The position numbers were made by a program, and so were the translations under genes. From UBA1952 sp965246905 (lineage in GTDB: Bacteria; Bacteroidota; Bacteroidia; Chitinophagales; Chitinophagaceae), in assembly GCA_965246905.1 (NCBI GenBank), contig CBDFFZ010000031.1, forward strand, positions 33,323-97,322: a stretch of DNA of 64,000 nucleotides, written 5' to 3'. Of this stretch, positions 43,112 through 52,106 are shown piece by piece (position 1 is the first letter of the stretch; each line of letters starts with the position of its first letter). The notes below the pieces were generated by a model that saw only the letters and a program-made list of their open reading frames with translations, ran no database searches and had not been told where the DNA came from.

Positions 43112-45252
43112 AATTTAAGCTTACTCTACTTTTTTGTTTCTTTCCTATTTTAATTCTTTTTATCAGTGTAAGATTACATGCGCGTACCGGAACCAGTATA
43201 ATCAATATTGATTCTGTCAAAGAGCGCCTGCTTGTGCGCTCAGGCACTTTTTTTCTAAAGGATGAAGCAGGAAACATGACCGTCAGTGATGCGGTAGCTT
43301 CCGATAAATGGCAGCCAAACAAAACAGGCATTCCTAATTTCGGCGTTACAAGATCAGCCTACTGGATCAGCCTGAACCTTAATAATCAATCCAAAATTGA
43401 AACTTTTATTTTAAAAATACCGGCGCCGATACTTGATTCTATTCAACTATACATCGAAGCTGGGAATATTCTAAGATTGCAATATTCAATTGGAGAAGCT
43501 ACGCCCGTGATGAACAGGCCTTATAACAGTACGGATTTTTTATTGCCGCTTACGCTTCCTTCAAATAAAATTTCCCGCATCTATCTCAGGGTAAAGAATG
43601 GTGATAACCTTCAAGTACCCATGATTTTAGGTAGTGAAAAAAATATGCTTCGCGAAGACAAGCAAAAAGATTTTTTCTGGGCAATATTTATCGGGCTGTT
43701 GGCGTCCATGATCGTTTATAACCTATTCCTTGCATTATCTGTAAATGATAATACCTATTTTGTTTATGTATTATATTTGATTGCTGTTTTGCTCACACAA
43801 ATCAGTATTCAAGGCTACACAAATTATCTGTTTCCCGGCAGCAAATGGCTAAATGAACATATTGCTACGCTTATGCCTGCATTTGTAGGTGTTTCCGGTA
43901 TTTACTTTATGCAGCGCTTTTTGCATACGCGGCAAGCCGAGCCTCTGCTCGATAAATGGTTTTTGCCATTCTTTATTGCCTATAGCTGTTCATTTCTGCT
44001 CGTTGTTTTTAACCAGATATATTACGGATTTCTTCTTGCAGAGATTACAGCCGCATCTGTAGCTTTCTATATGATGTTTGTGGCTGCACGCATGAGTTAC
44101 AAAGGCGACCGCGCGGCTAAATTTTTCAGCGTAGCATGGGGTATTTTCCTTGCCGGAATCGTTTTTTACACGCTTAAGGACTACGACATATTCGAGTATA
44201 ATAATTTTACCCTTTACACTATGCCCGTTGGCTCGGCACTCGAGTCAATCTTACTTTCCTTTGCGCTCGCAGATAAGATCAACATTTTGAAGAAAGAAAA
44301 AACTATATCACAGGCACAGGCTCTGCGCGAAGCAGAAAAAAATGCGCAACTTATACGCATGCAGAATACAGTACTTGAAACCAGGGTTACAGAGCGCACA
44401 GCGGAGCTTACTACAGCGATGTCGGACTTAAAAAACGCACAGGCACAATTAGTAGAGTCGGAAAAGATGGCCTCGCTCGGCCAGCTTACTGCCGGGATTG
44501 CTCATGAAATAAATAATCCAATTAATTTCGTTATATCTAATGTGAAACCCCTCCGGCGTGATGTAACAATGCTTACAGATGTTTTAGCCCAGGTGGAAGA
44601 ACTTGTAGGTAGCAATCATTCAGCGAAAGAAGTTTTAGAAAAGATCCATTCCATAAAAGAAGATGTTGAATACGATTACCTGATAACGGAAATTGATTTT
44701 TTGCTTAAAGGTATCAGCGATGGATCAGAGCGCACGGCAGAGATTGTAAAAGGCCTCCGCATTTTTGCAAGAGTTGATGAAAATGATGTGAAAGTTACTA
44801 ATATACATGACGGGCTTGATTCCACCATTATTATTGTAAATACCCTTCTATCCGATAAAATCGCTGTAGAGCAGGATTACGGTAGCGTCTCCATGATCGA
44901 ATGCTACCCAGGAAAGCTGAATCAGGCTTTTCTAAATATCATGAGTAACGGGATACATGCAATCCGTGAAAAATTCGGAGATCGCAAAGGTGGAATTATT
45001 AAAATTAAAACATGGACCGAGGGAGAAATGTACAATATCAGCATCGCAGATAATGGGTGTGGTATCCCCAGTGGTGTTGGCATAAAGATCTTTGAGCCGT
45101 TTTATTCAACCAAGGAAGTTGGTGAAGGCACCGGGCTTGGACTATCTATAGCCTATAATATAATAAAGAAGCATGAAGGCACTATTAATTATGAATCCGT
45201 TATCAATGAAGGCACTAAGTTCATTTTATCAGTCCCGGTAAAGCAATCATGA
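43108..45252 (+). CDS. 7TMR-DISM sensor histidine kinase
   Basis: A 714-residue membrane sensor starting at GTG 43108, which overlaps the preceding stop as GTGA. It has an N-terminal hydrophobic segment, a periplasmic 7TMR-DISMED2-like beta domain (about 30-175; YWISLNLNNQSK, ISRIYLRVKNGDN), seven membrane helices (about 185-390), a coiled coil, a HisKA dimerisation helix with His at about 467 in GIAHEINNPINF, and an HATPase domain (NGIHAIREK, DNGCGIP, GTGLGLSIAY). The sensed ligand is probably a carbohydrate or other small molecule. The last bases overlap the next gene as ATGA. Confidence 0.93.
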   Translation: MKFKLTLLFCFFPILILFISVRLHARTGTSIINIDSVKERLLVRSGTFFLKDEAGNMTVSDAVASDKWQPNKTGIPNFGVTRSAYWISLNLNNQSKIETFILKIPAPILDSIQLYIEAGNILRLQYSIGEATPVMNRPYNSTDFLLPLTLPSNKISRIYLRVKNGDNLQVPMILGSEKNMLREDKQKDFFWAIFIGLLASMIVYNLFLALSVNDNTYFVYVLYLIAVLLTQISIQGYTNYLFPGSKWLNEHIATLMPAFVGVSGIYFMQRFLHTRQAEPLLDKWFLPFFIAYSCSFLLVVFNQIYYGFLLAEITAASVAFYMMFVAARMSYKGDRAAKFFSVAWGIFLAGIVFYTLKDYDIFEYNNFTLYTMPVGSALESILLSFALADKINILKKEKTISQAQALREAEKNAQLIRMQNTVLETRVTERTAELTTAMSDLKNAQAQLVESEKMASLGQLTAGIAHEINNPINFVISNVKPLRRDVTMLTDVLAQVEELVGSNHSAKEVLEKIHSIKEDVEYDYLITEIDFLLKGISDGSERTAEIVKGLRIFARVDENDVKVTNIHDGLDSTIIIVNTLLSDKIAVEQDYGSVSMIECYPGKLNQAFLNIMSNGIHAIREKFGDRKGGIIKIKTWTEGEMYNISIADNGCGIPSGVGIKIFEPFYSTKEVGEGTGLGLSIAYNIIKKHEGTINYESVINEGTKFILSVPVKQS

Positions 45253-46355
45253 GCAATATGAATAATGGTGAAAAGCTACAAGTGCTTTATGTAGATGATG
45301 AGCAGCACAACCTCAATAGCTTTAAGGCTTTGCTGCGCATGGAGTATAAAATTTTTCTGGCTAACAGCCCGGAAGAAGCCATGAAAGTGCTCAGCGAGCA
45401 TCCAGCGATTAAGGTTGTAATCAGTGACCAACGAATGCCTGGCAAAACGGGTGTTGAATTTTTTACAGATGTACGTGCCAGGTATCCGCTTCCTGTGCGC
45501 ATGCTGCTTACTGCTTATACTGATGCTATTGATATCATTGAGGCGATCAACAAAGGCAATATCTTCCGGTATATCACTAAGCCATGGAAGGAAAATGAAA
45601 TACGGGCGGCAATTGAAGAAGCCTACCAGTTTTACCTGAGCAGCTCGAATTTAAAAATCAGAAATGAAGAACTACAGGAAGCATATGATGAATTGGATAC
45701 TTTTTCCTATACGGTAGCGCACGATATTCGCGGGCCCATTCTGAGTGTGCTCAGCTCGCTGGATACACTCAAAAATGTTGATGACCGGGAAGAACTCACC
45801 CGGTTTCTGAGCGTTCTGGAAAAAACAATGACGAATCTTAATGCCTATATTATCAATACACACAGCTATCACCGCATGCAGCGGGGGGCAGTAGCTGTAG
45901 AGGATATAGATTTCGAAAGCCTTGTAAAGTCGATTACAGAGGTTTCGGAGATGCAGCGGCGGCTCTACCAGATTGATTTTGATGTAAAAATAGAACAGCA
46001 TACATCTTTCCGATCCGATTGCGTACTGCTAAGCCTCATAATTGATAACATCGTTTCAAATGCATTTAAATACCGGTCGCCCAACAAGCCTGTGCATACT
46101 GTACGGCTACATATTGTGGTTGATGACGATCAGGTAATGATAACGGTTGAAGATAATGGTATTGGAATTGAACAAAACCAGAAAGATAAAATATTCGACC
46201 TGTTTTACCGGGGTGAAAGCCTGGCACCAGGATCTGGCTATGGATTATTTAATGTAAATAAAGCGGTAAAAAAATTGCGCGGTTTGCTGGAAGTGGAATC
46301 CACACCGAATGTATTTACAAAGTTCACTGTACATATACCTGCATCAGAAATCTAA
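45249..46355 (+). CDS. Receiver - histidine kinase hybrid
   Basis: A 368-residue cytoplasmic protein with an N-terminal receiver (Asp at about 61 in VVISDQRMPGKTGVEF, Lys in RYITKPWKEN) followed by a HisKA helix (His at about 159 in YTVAHDIRGPILSV) and an HATPase domain (NIVSNAFKYRSPN, DNGIGI, GSGYGLFNV). With the receiver first, it is probably controlled by phosphorylation from the 7TMR-DISM kinase whose gene it overlaps (ATGA). The lack of DNA-binding output suggests phosphotransfer to another regulator, such as the NarL-type or receiver proteins at 38.9-40.0 kb. Confidence 0.92.
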   Translation: MSNMNNGEKLQVLYVDDEQHNLNSFKALLRMEYKIFLANSPEEAMKVLSEHPAIKVVISDQRMPGKTGVEFFTDVRARYPLPVRMLLTAYTDAIDIIEAINKGNIFRYITKPWKENEIRAAIEEAYQFYLSSSNLKIRNEELQEAYDELDTFSYTVAHDIRGPILSVLSSLDTLKNVDDREELTRFLSVLEKTMTNLNAYIINTHSYHRMQRGAVAVEDIDFESLVKSITEVSEMQRRLYQIDFDVKIEQHTSFRSDCVLLSLIIDNIVSNAFKYRSPNKPVHTVRLHIVVDDDQVMITVEDNGIGIEQNQKDKIFDLFYRGESLAPGSGYGLFNVNKAVKKLRGLLEVESTPNVFTKFTVHIPASEI

Positions 46356-46359
46356 AAAG

Positions 46360-46783
46360 CTATTTCTTATTTTTAATGATAGCTACGGTAAGCCTGCTTA
46401 CGGCAATTAAATGATTACCTTCATCCGTAATGTTTATGTTCCATATGTGCGCAGTTTTACCAAGATGTAGCGGCCGTGCAGTACCAGTCATAACACCATC
46501 TTTCTTGCCACATATATGATTATAATTAATTTTAATGCCTACCGCCTTGTATAAATTTGTTTCTATACAAAGCCATGAGCCTACACTACCGAGACTTTCT
46601 GCAAGTGCTGCCGTTGCTCCTCCATGTAGCAGTCCCAAAGGCTGTTTTGTATTTTCATCCACTGTATGGTTACAGCAATATATGATAATCAATAAAAGTA
46701 AAATTTATATTTAACGCCTGTGCGAGTGTATTTTTTGATAATTCATTTATTTCGTTAATGGTAAGCTTGGAAAAATTCCACAT
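46360..46783 (-). pseudogene. PaaI-like hotdog thioesterase, frameshifted near its 5' end
   Basis: The main frame (TKQPLGLLHGGATAALAESLG) is a hotdog thioesterase of the PaaI/YbdB type; the GGATAALAE segment carries the catalytic region. Its longest open frame starts with a TTG at 46692 and lacks the usual first strands. In another frame, an ATG at 46783 encodes MWNFSKLTINEINELSKNTL and reaches FTFIDYH before a stop. Joining the two needs at least one indel near 46670-46680. It could be a sequence error or genuine damage. It converges on the kinase operon with 4 bp between stops. Confidence 0.75.
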
Positions 46784-46933
46784 AAAAAACTATTTTAGTT
46801 TATGTTAAAAACAAATATTTAATGAAATTGCAGTTTGGCACGGTAATTGGGGTATATATAGTAACACCCATTTACTCATTTTAAAATAAATGCTGAAGGT
46901 AGTTTATTGCTGCCAACTGCGAAATCAAACATT

Positions 46934-48265
46934 ATGCAAACTATATTAGTAGCCGGTGCCGGCAAGTCTTCTATCTTTCTAATCCACTATCTGCTTAGTC
47001 ATGCTTCGAGGAATGACTGGAAAGTAATTGTAGCAGATGGTGATGAAGAAGCCATCTATGATAAGATTGGCAACCACCCGATGGCACAAGCCATAGTCCT
47101 TGATATTATGGATGACAGCGCCCGGAGCAAGCTTGTAATGGAAGCAGATCTTGTCGTTTCGCTAATGCCGGCACACCTGCACCTTTATCTTGCCAAGGAT
47201 TGCCTGCTGTATAAAAAGAACCTTATTACGTCATCCTACATCTCACCGGAAATCCTGGCAATGGATGCTGCAGTGAAGGAAGCCGGGCTCATGTTCATGT
47301 GCGAAATGGGCCTCGACCCTGGCATCGACCATATGACGGCCAGTGAGCTCGTGCATAAGGTAAAGAAAATTGCGGGCACTATTTCTTCTTTTAAATCCTA
47401 TTGCGGCGGCCTTATTGCCCCGGAAAGCGATGACAATCCCTGGCATTATAAGTTTAGCTGGAATCCGCGCAATATCATTACTGCTGGTATAGATGGCGCA
47501 CATTATATGGAGCATTCGGAGGAAAAGACGGTCACTTACCGGAATTTGTTCAAAGAGAACAGGGATATTAATGTTGATGGGCTCGGTACACTCGCCTACT
47601 ACCCCAACCGCGATTCCCTCAGCTACGTTGGTATCTATAATGTACCTCATGCAACGACTTTCCTGCGTGCCACACTCCGCCACCCGGATTTCTGCAAAGG
47701 CTGGGATGCACTGATACAATTAGGGCTAACCACTATGGATGATCAGATCGCTGCCAATAACCTTACTTATGCCCAGTGGATACGAGAAAAAAATGACCTC
47801 GACAGCACAAAATCACTGATCACTGAAGTGGCCGCAAAGCTCAATACGGAACCATATGGCACGGTAATGAATATGCTGGATTGGCTCGGCCTGTTCAATA
47901 ATGAGCCGGTTCGTTCCTTTAAAAGTACATCCGGCGAAATATTGCTGGATCTGCTGCTTGAGAAATGGCAAATGAAACCCCGTGATAAAGATATGGTAGT
48001 GATGCAGCATGAAGTAGAATACCTGTATAAAGATCAACCTATACAGGTAATTACAACTATGGTTATAAAAGGCGAAGACCGGGAGTTTTCTGCAATGGCC
48101 AAAACCGTAGGCTTGCCAATGGGCATATTAGCAAGGATGGTGCTTAATAATAAGATCGCCGACCTCCCGATCGGCGTTCATATTCCAAATATGAAAAACA
48201 TATATAAACCAGTTCTCAAAGAGCTGACGCACCACGGCATAGAATTTCATGAAGATGTTCTATAA
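46934..48265 (+). CDS. Saccharopine dehydrogenase family protein
   Basis: A 443-residue NAD(P)-binding enzyme with the ATG at 46934. The Rossmann start MQTILVAGAGKSSIFLIHYL is followed by VIVADGDEEA, then the saccharopine-dehydrogenase-type C-terminal domain (GLDPGIDHMTASELVHKVK, FKSYCGGLIAPESDDNPWHYKF in part). These residues match the bacterial lysine-forming (LYS1/LYS9-like) group, which interconverts saccharopine and aminoadipate semialdehyde or lysine; the exact direction cannot be told. With gcdH at 52.4 kb it could belong to lysine breakdown. A bidirectional terminator follows. Confidence 0.9.
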   Translation: MQTILVAGAGKSSIFLIHYLLSHASRNDWKVIVADGDEEAIYDKIGNHPMAQAIVLDIMDDSARSKLVMEADLVVSLMPAHLHLYLAKDCLLYKKNLITSSYISPEILAMDAAVKEAGLMFMCEMGLDPGIDHMTASELVHKVKKIAGTISSFKSYCGGLIAPESDDNPWHYKFSWNPRNIITAGIDGAHYMEHSEEKTVTYRNLFKENRDINVDGLGTLAYYPNRDSLSYVGIYNVPHATTFLRATLRHPDFCKGWDALIQLGLTTMDDQIAANNLTYAQWIREKNDLDSTKSLITEVAAKLNTEPYGTVMNMLDWLGLFNNEPVRSFKSTSGEILLDLLLEKWQMKPRDKDMVVMQHEVEYLYKDQPIQVITTMVIKGEDREFSAMAKTVGLPMGILARMVLNNKIADLPIGVHIPNMKNIYKPVLKELTHHGIEFHEDVL

Positions 48266-48268
48266 ATT

Positions 48269-48297
48269 AAAAAGCAGCTCTATAATAGCTGCTTTTT
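48269..48297. terminator. Bidirectional terminator between the saccharopine dehydrogenase gene and smpB
   Basis: A perfect 11-bp stem AAAAAGCAGCT (48269-48279) and AGCTGCTTTTT (48287-48297) with a 7-base loop. A/T runs on both sides make it active in both directions. Its right end includes part of the smpB stop codon. Confidence 0.9.
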
Positions 48298-48742
48298 AAT
48301 GTAGATATTGCCGAATCTCACGATCTGCATCCCTGTTTTTCAATGATTCCCGCTTGTCATGGAGCTTTTTGCCTTTGCCTAAACCAATCTCTATCTTTGC
48401 CCAGCCTTTTTCGTTTATAGAAAGGCTTAGCGGCACAATGGTCAATCCCCTTTCTTTTACTTTATCAGCCCACTTGTTCAACTCCTTCCGGTTCAGTAAT
48501 AGTTTTCGTTCGCGGAGGGGCTCATGCGAGGCATAGCCGGCATTTGCATACTCGCCAATATGCAGGCTCTTTACCCAGAGTTCACTTTTTATAAACAGGC
48601 AATAGCTGTCATTGAAGCTCACCTTGCTGTTGCGGATGGATTTGATCTCAGAGCCCGTAAGCATGATGCCAGCCATTAGCCGGTCTTCAATAGCATACTC
48701 ATAAGTAGCAGGGCGGTTTTTTATATATACGGATGCAATCAT
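48296..48742 (-). CDS. smpB: SsrA-binding protein SmpB
   Basis: SmpB carries tmRNA to stalled ribosomes for trans-translation. The 148-residue protein shows the family core: KNRPATYEYAIEDRLMAGI, LTGSEIKSIRNSKVSFNDSY, RERKLLLNRKELNKW and the C-terminal basic tail GKKLHDKRESLKNRDADREI that binds mRNA channel and tmRNA. The stop is in the shared terminator; accD lies 44 bp upstream of its start in the same direction. The tmRNA gene itself is not seen in this window. Confidence 0.96.
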   Translation of the reverse strand: MIASVYIKNRPATYEYAIEDRLMAGIMLTGSEIKSIRNSKVSFNDSYCLFIKSELWVKSLHIGEYANAGYASHEPLRERKLLLNRKELNKWADKVKERGLTIVPLSLSINEKGWAKIEIGLGKGKKLHDKRESLKNRDADREIRQYLH

Positions 48743-48786
48743 GTTATTTCTTTACTCAAAAATTGCACTTGTGGATGCGCCGGCAA

Positions 48787-49641
48787 TCAGGACGCAGTAA
48801 ACCAGCGGATAGCGCAATGAAGCTTTTCGCGGAGCTCTTTACGGTTAATGATAAAATCAAGAAAACCATGCTCCAGCAGGAATTCCGAGCGCTGAAAACC
48901 AGCAGGCAGATCTTTACGAATCGTTTCCTTTATAATGCGTGGGCCTGCAAACCCGATCAACGCTTTTGGCTCTGCAATATTTATATCGCCCAGCATGGCG
49001 AACGAGGCAGTAACACCGCCTGTAGTAGGATCGGTGATATAAGAAATATAAGGCAGCTTAGCCTTTGCAAGTTGGGTAAGCTTTGCCGAAGTTTTGGCCA
49101 TCTGCATCAGCGAAAAAGCACTTTCCATCATCCGGGCGCCGCCGGATTTTGAGATGATCATAAAGGGCAACCGGTGCTCAATGGCATAATCGATACCGCG
49201 GCTTATCTTCTCGCCCATTACCGAGCCCATGGAGCCACCTATAAAATTGAAGTTCATGCAGGCAACCACAAGCGGCTGTCCATACATATCGCCAACAGCA
49301 ACAGTCATGGCATCTTTTAGGCCGGTAACCCTTTGCGCTTCTACAATCCGTGCGCTGTATTTTTTTACATCTACAAATTCAAGCTTATCTTTCGGGCCGA
49401 TATTTTCAAAAAGCAGATGATATTCCTCATTATCGAAAAGAATGGAAAAATATTCTGCGGCATTGATGCGGTTATGAAAATCGCATTTAGGACATACATA
49501 AGCGTTTTGCTCCAGCTCGCGTACGGTCGTTGTTGTTTTGCATTCCGGGCATTTGTGCCATAGGCCGTCCGGCGCTTCCTTTTTCTCTGTGGTACTTGTT
49601 GTAATGCCCTGCTTTATTCTTTTAAACCACATTGATGACAT
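48787..49641 (-). CDS. accD: Acetyl-CoA carboxylase carboxyltransferase subunit beta
   Basis: AccD is the beta subunit of the carboxyltransferase that makes malonyl-CoA for fatty acid synthesis. The zinc ribbon is CPECKTTTTVRELEQNAYVC in part (CxxC at about 31-34 and CPKC at about 50-53), followed by the crotonase-like domain with GGSMGSVMGEKISRGIDYA, SKSGGARMMESAFSLMQMAK and DPTTGGVTASFAMLGDI. The length of 284 is typical. It is upstream of smpB on the same strand. Confidence 0.96.
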   Translation of the reverse strand: MSSMWFKRIKQGITTSTTEKKEAPDGLWHKCPECKTTTTVRELEQNAYVCPKCDFHNRINAAEYFSILFDNEEYHLLFENIGPKDKLEFVDVKKYSARIVEAQRVTGLKDAMTVAVGDMYGQPLVVACMNFNFIGGSMGSVMGEKISRGIDYAIEHRLPFMIISKSGGARMMESAFSLMQMAKTSAKLTQLAKAKLPYISYITDPTTGGVTASFAMLGDINIAEPKALIGFAGPRIIKETIRKDLPAGFQRSEFLLEHGFLDFIINRKELREKLHCAIRWFTAS

Positions 49642-49690
49642 AGATCCCTTCGATTTTCGTTAAAATACAGGCGGTAAAGATAGCCAAAAT

Positions 49691-49722
49691 AAACGCCGGC
49701 AGATTGTATCCTGCCGGCGTTT
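49691..49722 (-). terminator. Terminator downstream of the lipoprotein gene
   Basis: A perfect 12-bp GC-rich stem (AAACGCCGGCAG at 49691-49702 and CTGCCGGCGTTT at 49711-49722) with an 8-base loop, about 20 bp after the minus-strand stop. A T stretch follows on that strand. Confidence 0.9.
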
Positions 49723-49743
49723 TAAAATTGAATTATTTTTAGA

Positions 49744-50199
49744 TCAGTTCTGCTCGCGGATGCTTGCCGTAACGGTTGCGCCTTCTGTGCCTGGCACAAC
49801 CCCAACAAGATCCGCTGCCTCCAGGTAGATGGTAGCGCGGGTGCCATCAACTCCCACCAGTACGGTCCGTGCATCATTGCTCGTGCTGCGGTATGCATTA
49901 AGAAGGCTGCCTTCCTGCACAAGTATGCCTATTTCATTAGGCTGCGTAGGATAATCAACGATCTTATAGGTGCCGTTAACGGGTGCTCCTGCAAAAAAGA
50001 AAGTAAGTGCAGAACCTGCCGTTCCATTTCCGTCATTTACAAAAACATTGTTATTGCCTATAGCGCGTCCGCTGTTAACCACGTTATGCAATACGCCATT
50101 TACCGTCCAGGTGTTAGATACGTAATTATCATCATCGTCCTTGTGGCAGGAAGAGCACAACAAGGTTGCTGCGGCTAAGGATAAAAGGATTTTCTTCAT
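49744..50199 (-). CDS. Small lipoprotein of unknown function
   Basis: A 151-residue protein with a lipoprotein signal: MKKILLSLAAATLLCSSCHK, with Cys at 18 after LCSS. Just after it come DDDDN, an acidic stretch that in Bacteroidetes often serves as a surface lipoprotein export signal when next to the Cys. The mature part is beta-rich (TWTVNGVLHNVVNSGRAIG, ALTFFFAGAPVNGTYKIVDY) and resembles the DUF6252-type calycin-like lipoproteins loosely. Function unknown. Monocistronic with its own terminator. Confidence 0.8.
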   Translation of the reverse strand: MKKILLSLAAATLLCSSCHKDDDDNYVSNTWTVNGVLHNVVNSGRAIGNNNVFVNDGNGTAGSALTFFFAGAPVNGTYKIVDYPTQPNEIGILVQEGSLLNAYRSTSNDARTVLVGVDGTRATIYLEAADLVGVVPGTEGATVTASIREQN

Positions 50200-50258
50200 A
50201 AACTTTTAAGGTTTAATAATTTGATTTCAGGGCCGCAAAGTAAATAAAAAATACCATT

Positions 50259-51188
50259 TTACTCCAGCGTTTCACCTTTTCCACTCAATAAATAGATGAC
50301 TGCCATGCGTATAGCAACGCCATTCTCTACCTGATTCAGAATAATGGAATGCCTGCCGTCGGCCGCATCCGATGATATTTCTACGCCTCGGTTTATTGGG
50401 CCGGGGTGCATAATGATAATCTCCCGGTCAAGCGCATCGAGCATTTTCTGATTGATACCATAATATTGTGCATATTCCCGAAGGGTAGAAAAAAGCGGCT
50501 TATGCTGCCGCTCCAGCTGAATGCGCAGCACATTGGCCACCTCGCACCACCGCAGGGCTTTGGCCACATCATACTCCACTTTTACACCGAGGCTTTCCAC
50601 ATGCTTAGGTATCAGGGTTGGCGGGCCGCTTACCATTACTTCCGCTCCCAGCTTCTGCAGGCAGAAAATATTGCTCAGCGCTACGCGGGAGTGCATAATA
50701 TCGCCGATGATGGCTATGCGCCGGCCTTTTAGGTTACCCAGCTTTTCGCGTATGGAAAAAGCATCGAGTAGGGCTTGTGTGGGATGTTCGTTGATTCCAT
50801 CGCCGGCATTGATAATGCTGGCATCTATATGATTGGCGAGAAACCAGGGTGCGCCGGAAGCGGAATGGCGCATCACCACCATATCTACCTTCATGGCGAG
50901 GATATTGTTTACAGTATCCACCAGCGTTTCTCCTTTGGATACGGATGAGCCGGAGGCTGAAAAATTGGTTACATCGGCGCTCAGGCGCTTTTCTGCCAAC
51001 TCAAAGGATATGCGGGTACGGGTAGAATTTTCAAAAAAGATATTGGCAATAGTGGTATCGCGCAGCACAGGCACTTTCTTGATAGGCCGCTGCAATACCT
51101 GTTTAAAATTATCAGCCGTTTGGAAGATCGTTTCAATATCGGATGCCTGCAGCTCCTTGATACCCAATAAGTGCTTTACCGATAACAT
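50259..51188 (-). CDS. pyrB: Aspartate carbamoyltransferase catalytic subunit
   Basis: Makes carbamoyl-aspartate, the committed step of pyrimidine synthesis. I choose the ATG at 51188 (MLSVKHLLGIKELQASDIE); the 17 codons above it lie in a tandem-repeat region. Motifs: NSTRTRISFELAEKRL (carbamoyl-phosphate binding), SGSSVSKGETLVDTV, HPTQALLDAF and MHPGPINRGVEI. The length of 309 is typical. It follows pyrR on the same strand with 67 bp between, so the two form a pyrR-pyrB operon. Confidence 0.96.
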   Translation of the reverse strand: MLSVKHLLGIKELQASDIETIFQTADNFKQVLQRPIKKVPVLRDTTIANIFFENSTRTRISFELAEKRLSADVTNFSASGSSVSKGETLVDTVNNILAMKVDMVVMRHSASGAPWFLANHIDASIINAGDGINEHPTQALLDAFSIREKLGNLKGRRIAIIGDIMHSRVALSNIFCLQKLGAEVMVSGPPTLIPKHVESLGVKVEYDVAKALRWCEVANVLRIQLERQHKPLFSTLREYAQYYGINQKMLDALDREIIIMHPGPINRGVEISSDAADGRHSIILNQVENGVAIRMAVIYLLSGKGETLE

Positions 51189-51197
51189 TTTTATAGC

Positions 51198-51224
51198 TGA
51201 TTTGTGATTTATGATTTGTGATTT
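51198..51224. repeat. Short tandem repeat between pyrR and pyrB
   Basis: TGATTTGTGATTT occurs at 51198-51210 and again at 51212-51224, with one base between. The same AAATCACAAATC-like composition is seen inside the inverted-repeat element at 6419-6521, so both may belong to one family of intergenic repeats. It lies in the leader of pyrB. Confidence 0.6.
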
Positions 51225-51255
51225 CCCGGCAGCCTGCAATTTTCAAATGCCATTG

Positions 51256-51786
51256 CTAATCGATGAGCACCACTTCGTCTATACTGCCCTGCCCTGCCCA
51301 TTCCACTTTTACTTTCTGGCTCATGATCGTATCTATTGTGCGGCCCACATAATCCGGCTGCACGGGCAGTTCCCTGCTGAAATGCCGGTCTATAAGCGTG
51401 AGCAGCTCTATCTGCGCCGGCCTGCCGAAATCCAGCAGGGCATCCATTGCGGCACGTATGGTGCGGCCTGTATGCAGCACATCATCGATCAGGATCACGT
51501 TTTTGCGCGCTACAGAGAAGGATATTTCCGTGGCTGCGGGGATGTGCAGCGCGTGGCCCTGGTGCACATCATCGCGGTAAAAAGTAATATCGAGCTTGCC
51601 GTAGAGCAGGTGCTCGTTGCCGGTAATCTGCTTTACGATCTGCACAATACGGTCGGACAGGAAGATTCCTCTTGGCTGTATGCCGATGATCACCGTATCC
51701 GTAAACGAAAGATGATTCTCTACCAGCTCATGCGCAAGGCGTTGCAGGGTAATATTGAGTTGCGAAGAATCTAACAGAACTTTCAA
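51256..51786 (-). CDS. pyrR: Bifunctional pyr operon regulator/uracil phosphoribosyltransferase PyrR
   Basis: A 176-residue phosphoribosyltransferase-fold protein that in other bacteria binds pyr mRNA and also makes UMP from uracil. The PRPP-binding motif is VILIDDVLHTGRTIRAAMD (about 98-116), and family segments are IIGIQPRGIFLSDRI and LIDRHFSRELPVQPDYVG. It is the first gene of the pyrR-pyrB unit. A terminator-like hairpin 165 bp upstream may be part of its leader regulation. Confidence 0.94.
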   Translation of the reverse strand: MKVLLDSSQLNITLQRLAHELVENHLSFTDTVIIGIQPRGIFLSDRIVQIVKQITGNEHLLYGKLDITFYRDDVHQGHALHIPAATEISFSVARKNVILIDDVLHTGRTIRAAMDALLDFGRPAQIELLTLIDRHFSRELPVQPDYVGRTIDTIMSQKVKVEWAGQGSIDEVVLID

Positions 51787-51951
51787 GGCAGCGCGGTTGT
51801 AGCGTTCAAAAATAAGGCGTAAGGGGGAGTTTTGTGTAGTGCTGGCATATTTAATTTAAGAAAAGAGCAGGATTAAACGGTTGGCGAATCGCTCGATTAT
51901 TCAATGCATGATTTTCAATAATTCCATTTTAGATTACTAATTGCCAAACTT

Positions 51952-51996
51952 AAAAAGCCCTGCCCAGGACTTCGTCCCCAAGGGAAGTTGGGCAGG
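51952..51996 (-). terminator. Terminator-like hairpin upstream of pyrR
   Basis: CCTGCCCA (51959-51966) pairs with TGGGCAGG (51989-51996), and an inner GGAC/GUCC pair lies in the loop. On the minus strand a run TTTTT follows at 51952-51956. It lies between the candidate RNA at 52.2 kb and pyrR. It may be an attenuator of the pyrR-pyrB operon or simply end an upstream transcript. I saw no clear PyrR-binding consensus. Confidence 0.6.
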
Positions 51997-52106
51997 TAAT
52001 TATAGGTTTGAAGACTGGCGAAATTCCTCATAGCGTCTCTATCAGTATTTGGCTCAAGCGGAAGCGGCGGGCCGCGTGAAAGGTGAAGACTCCAAGCTTA
52101 CATAAA

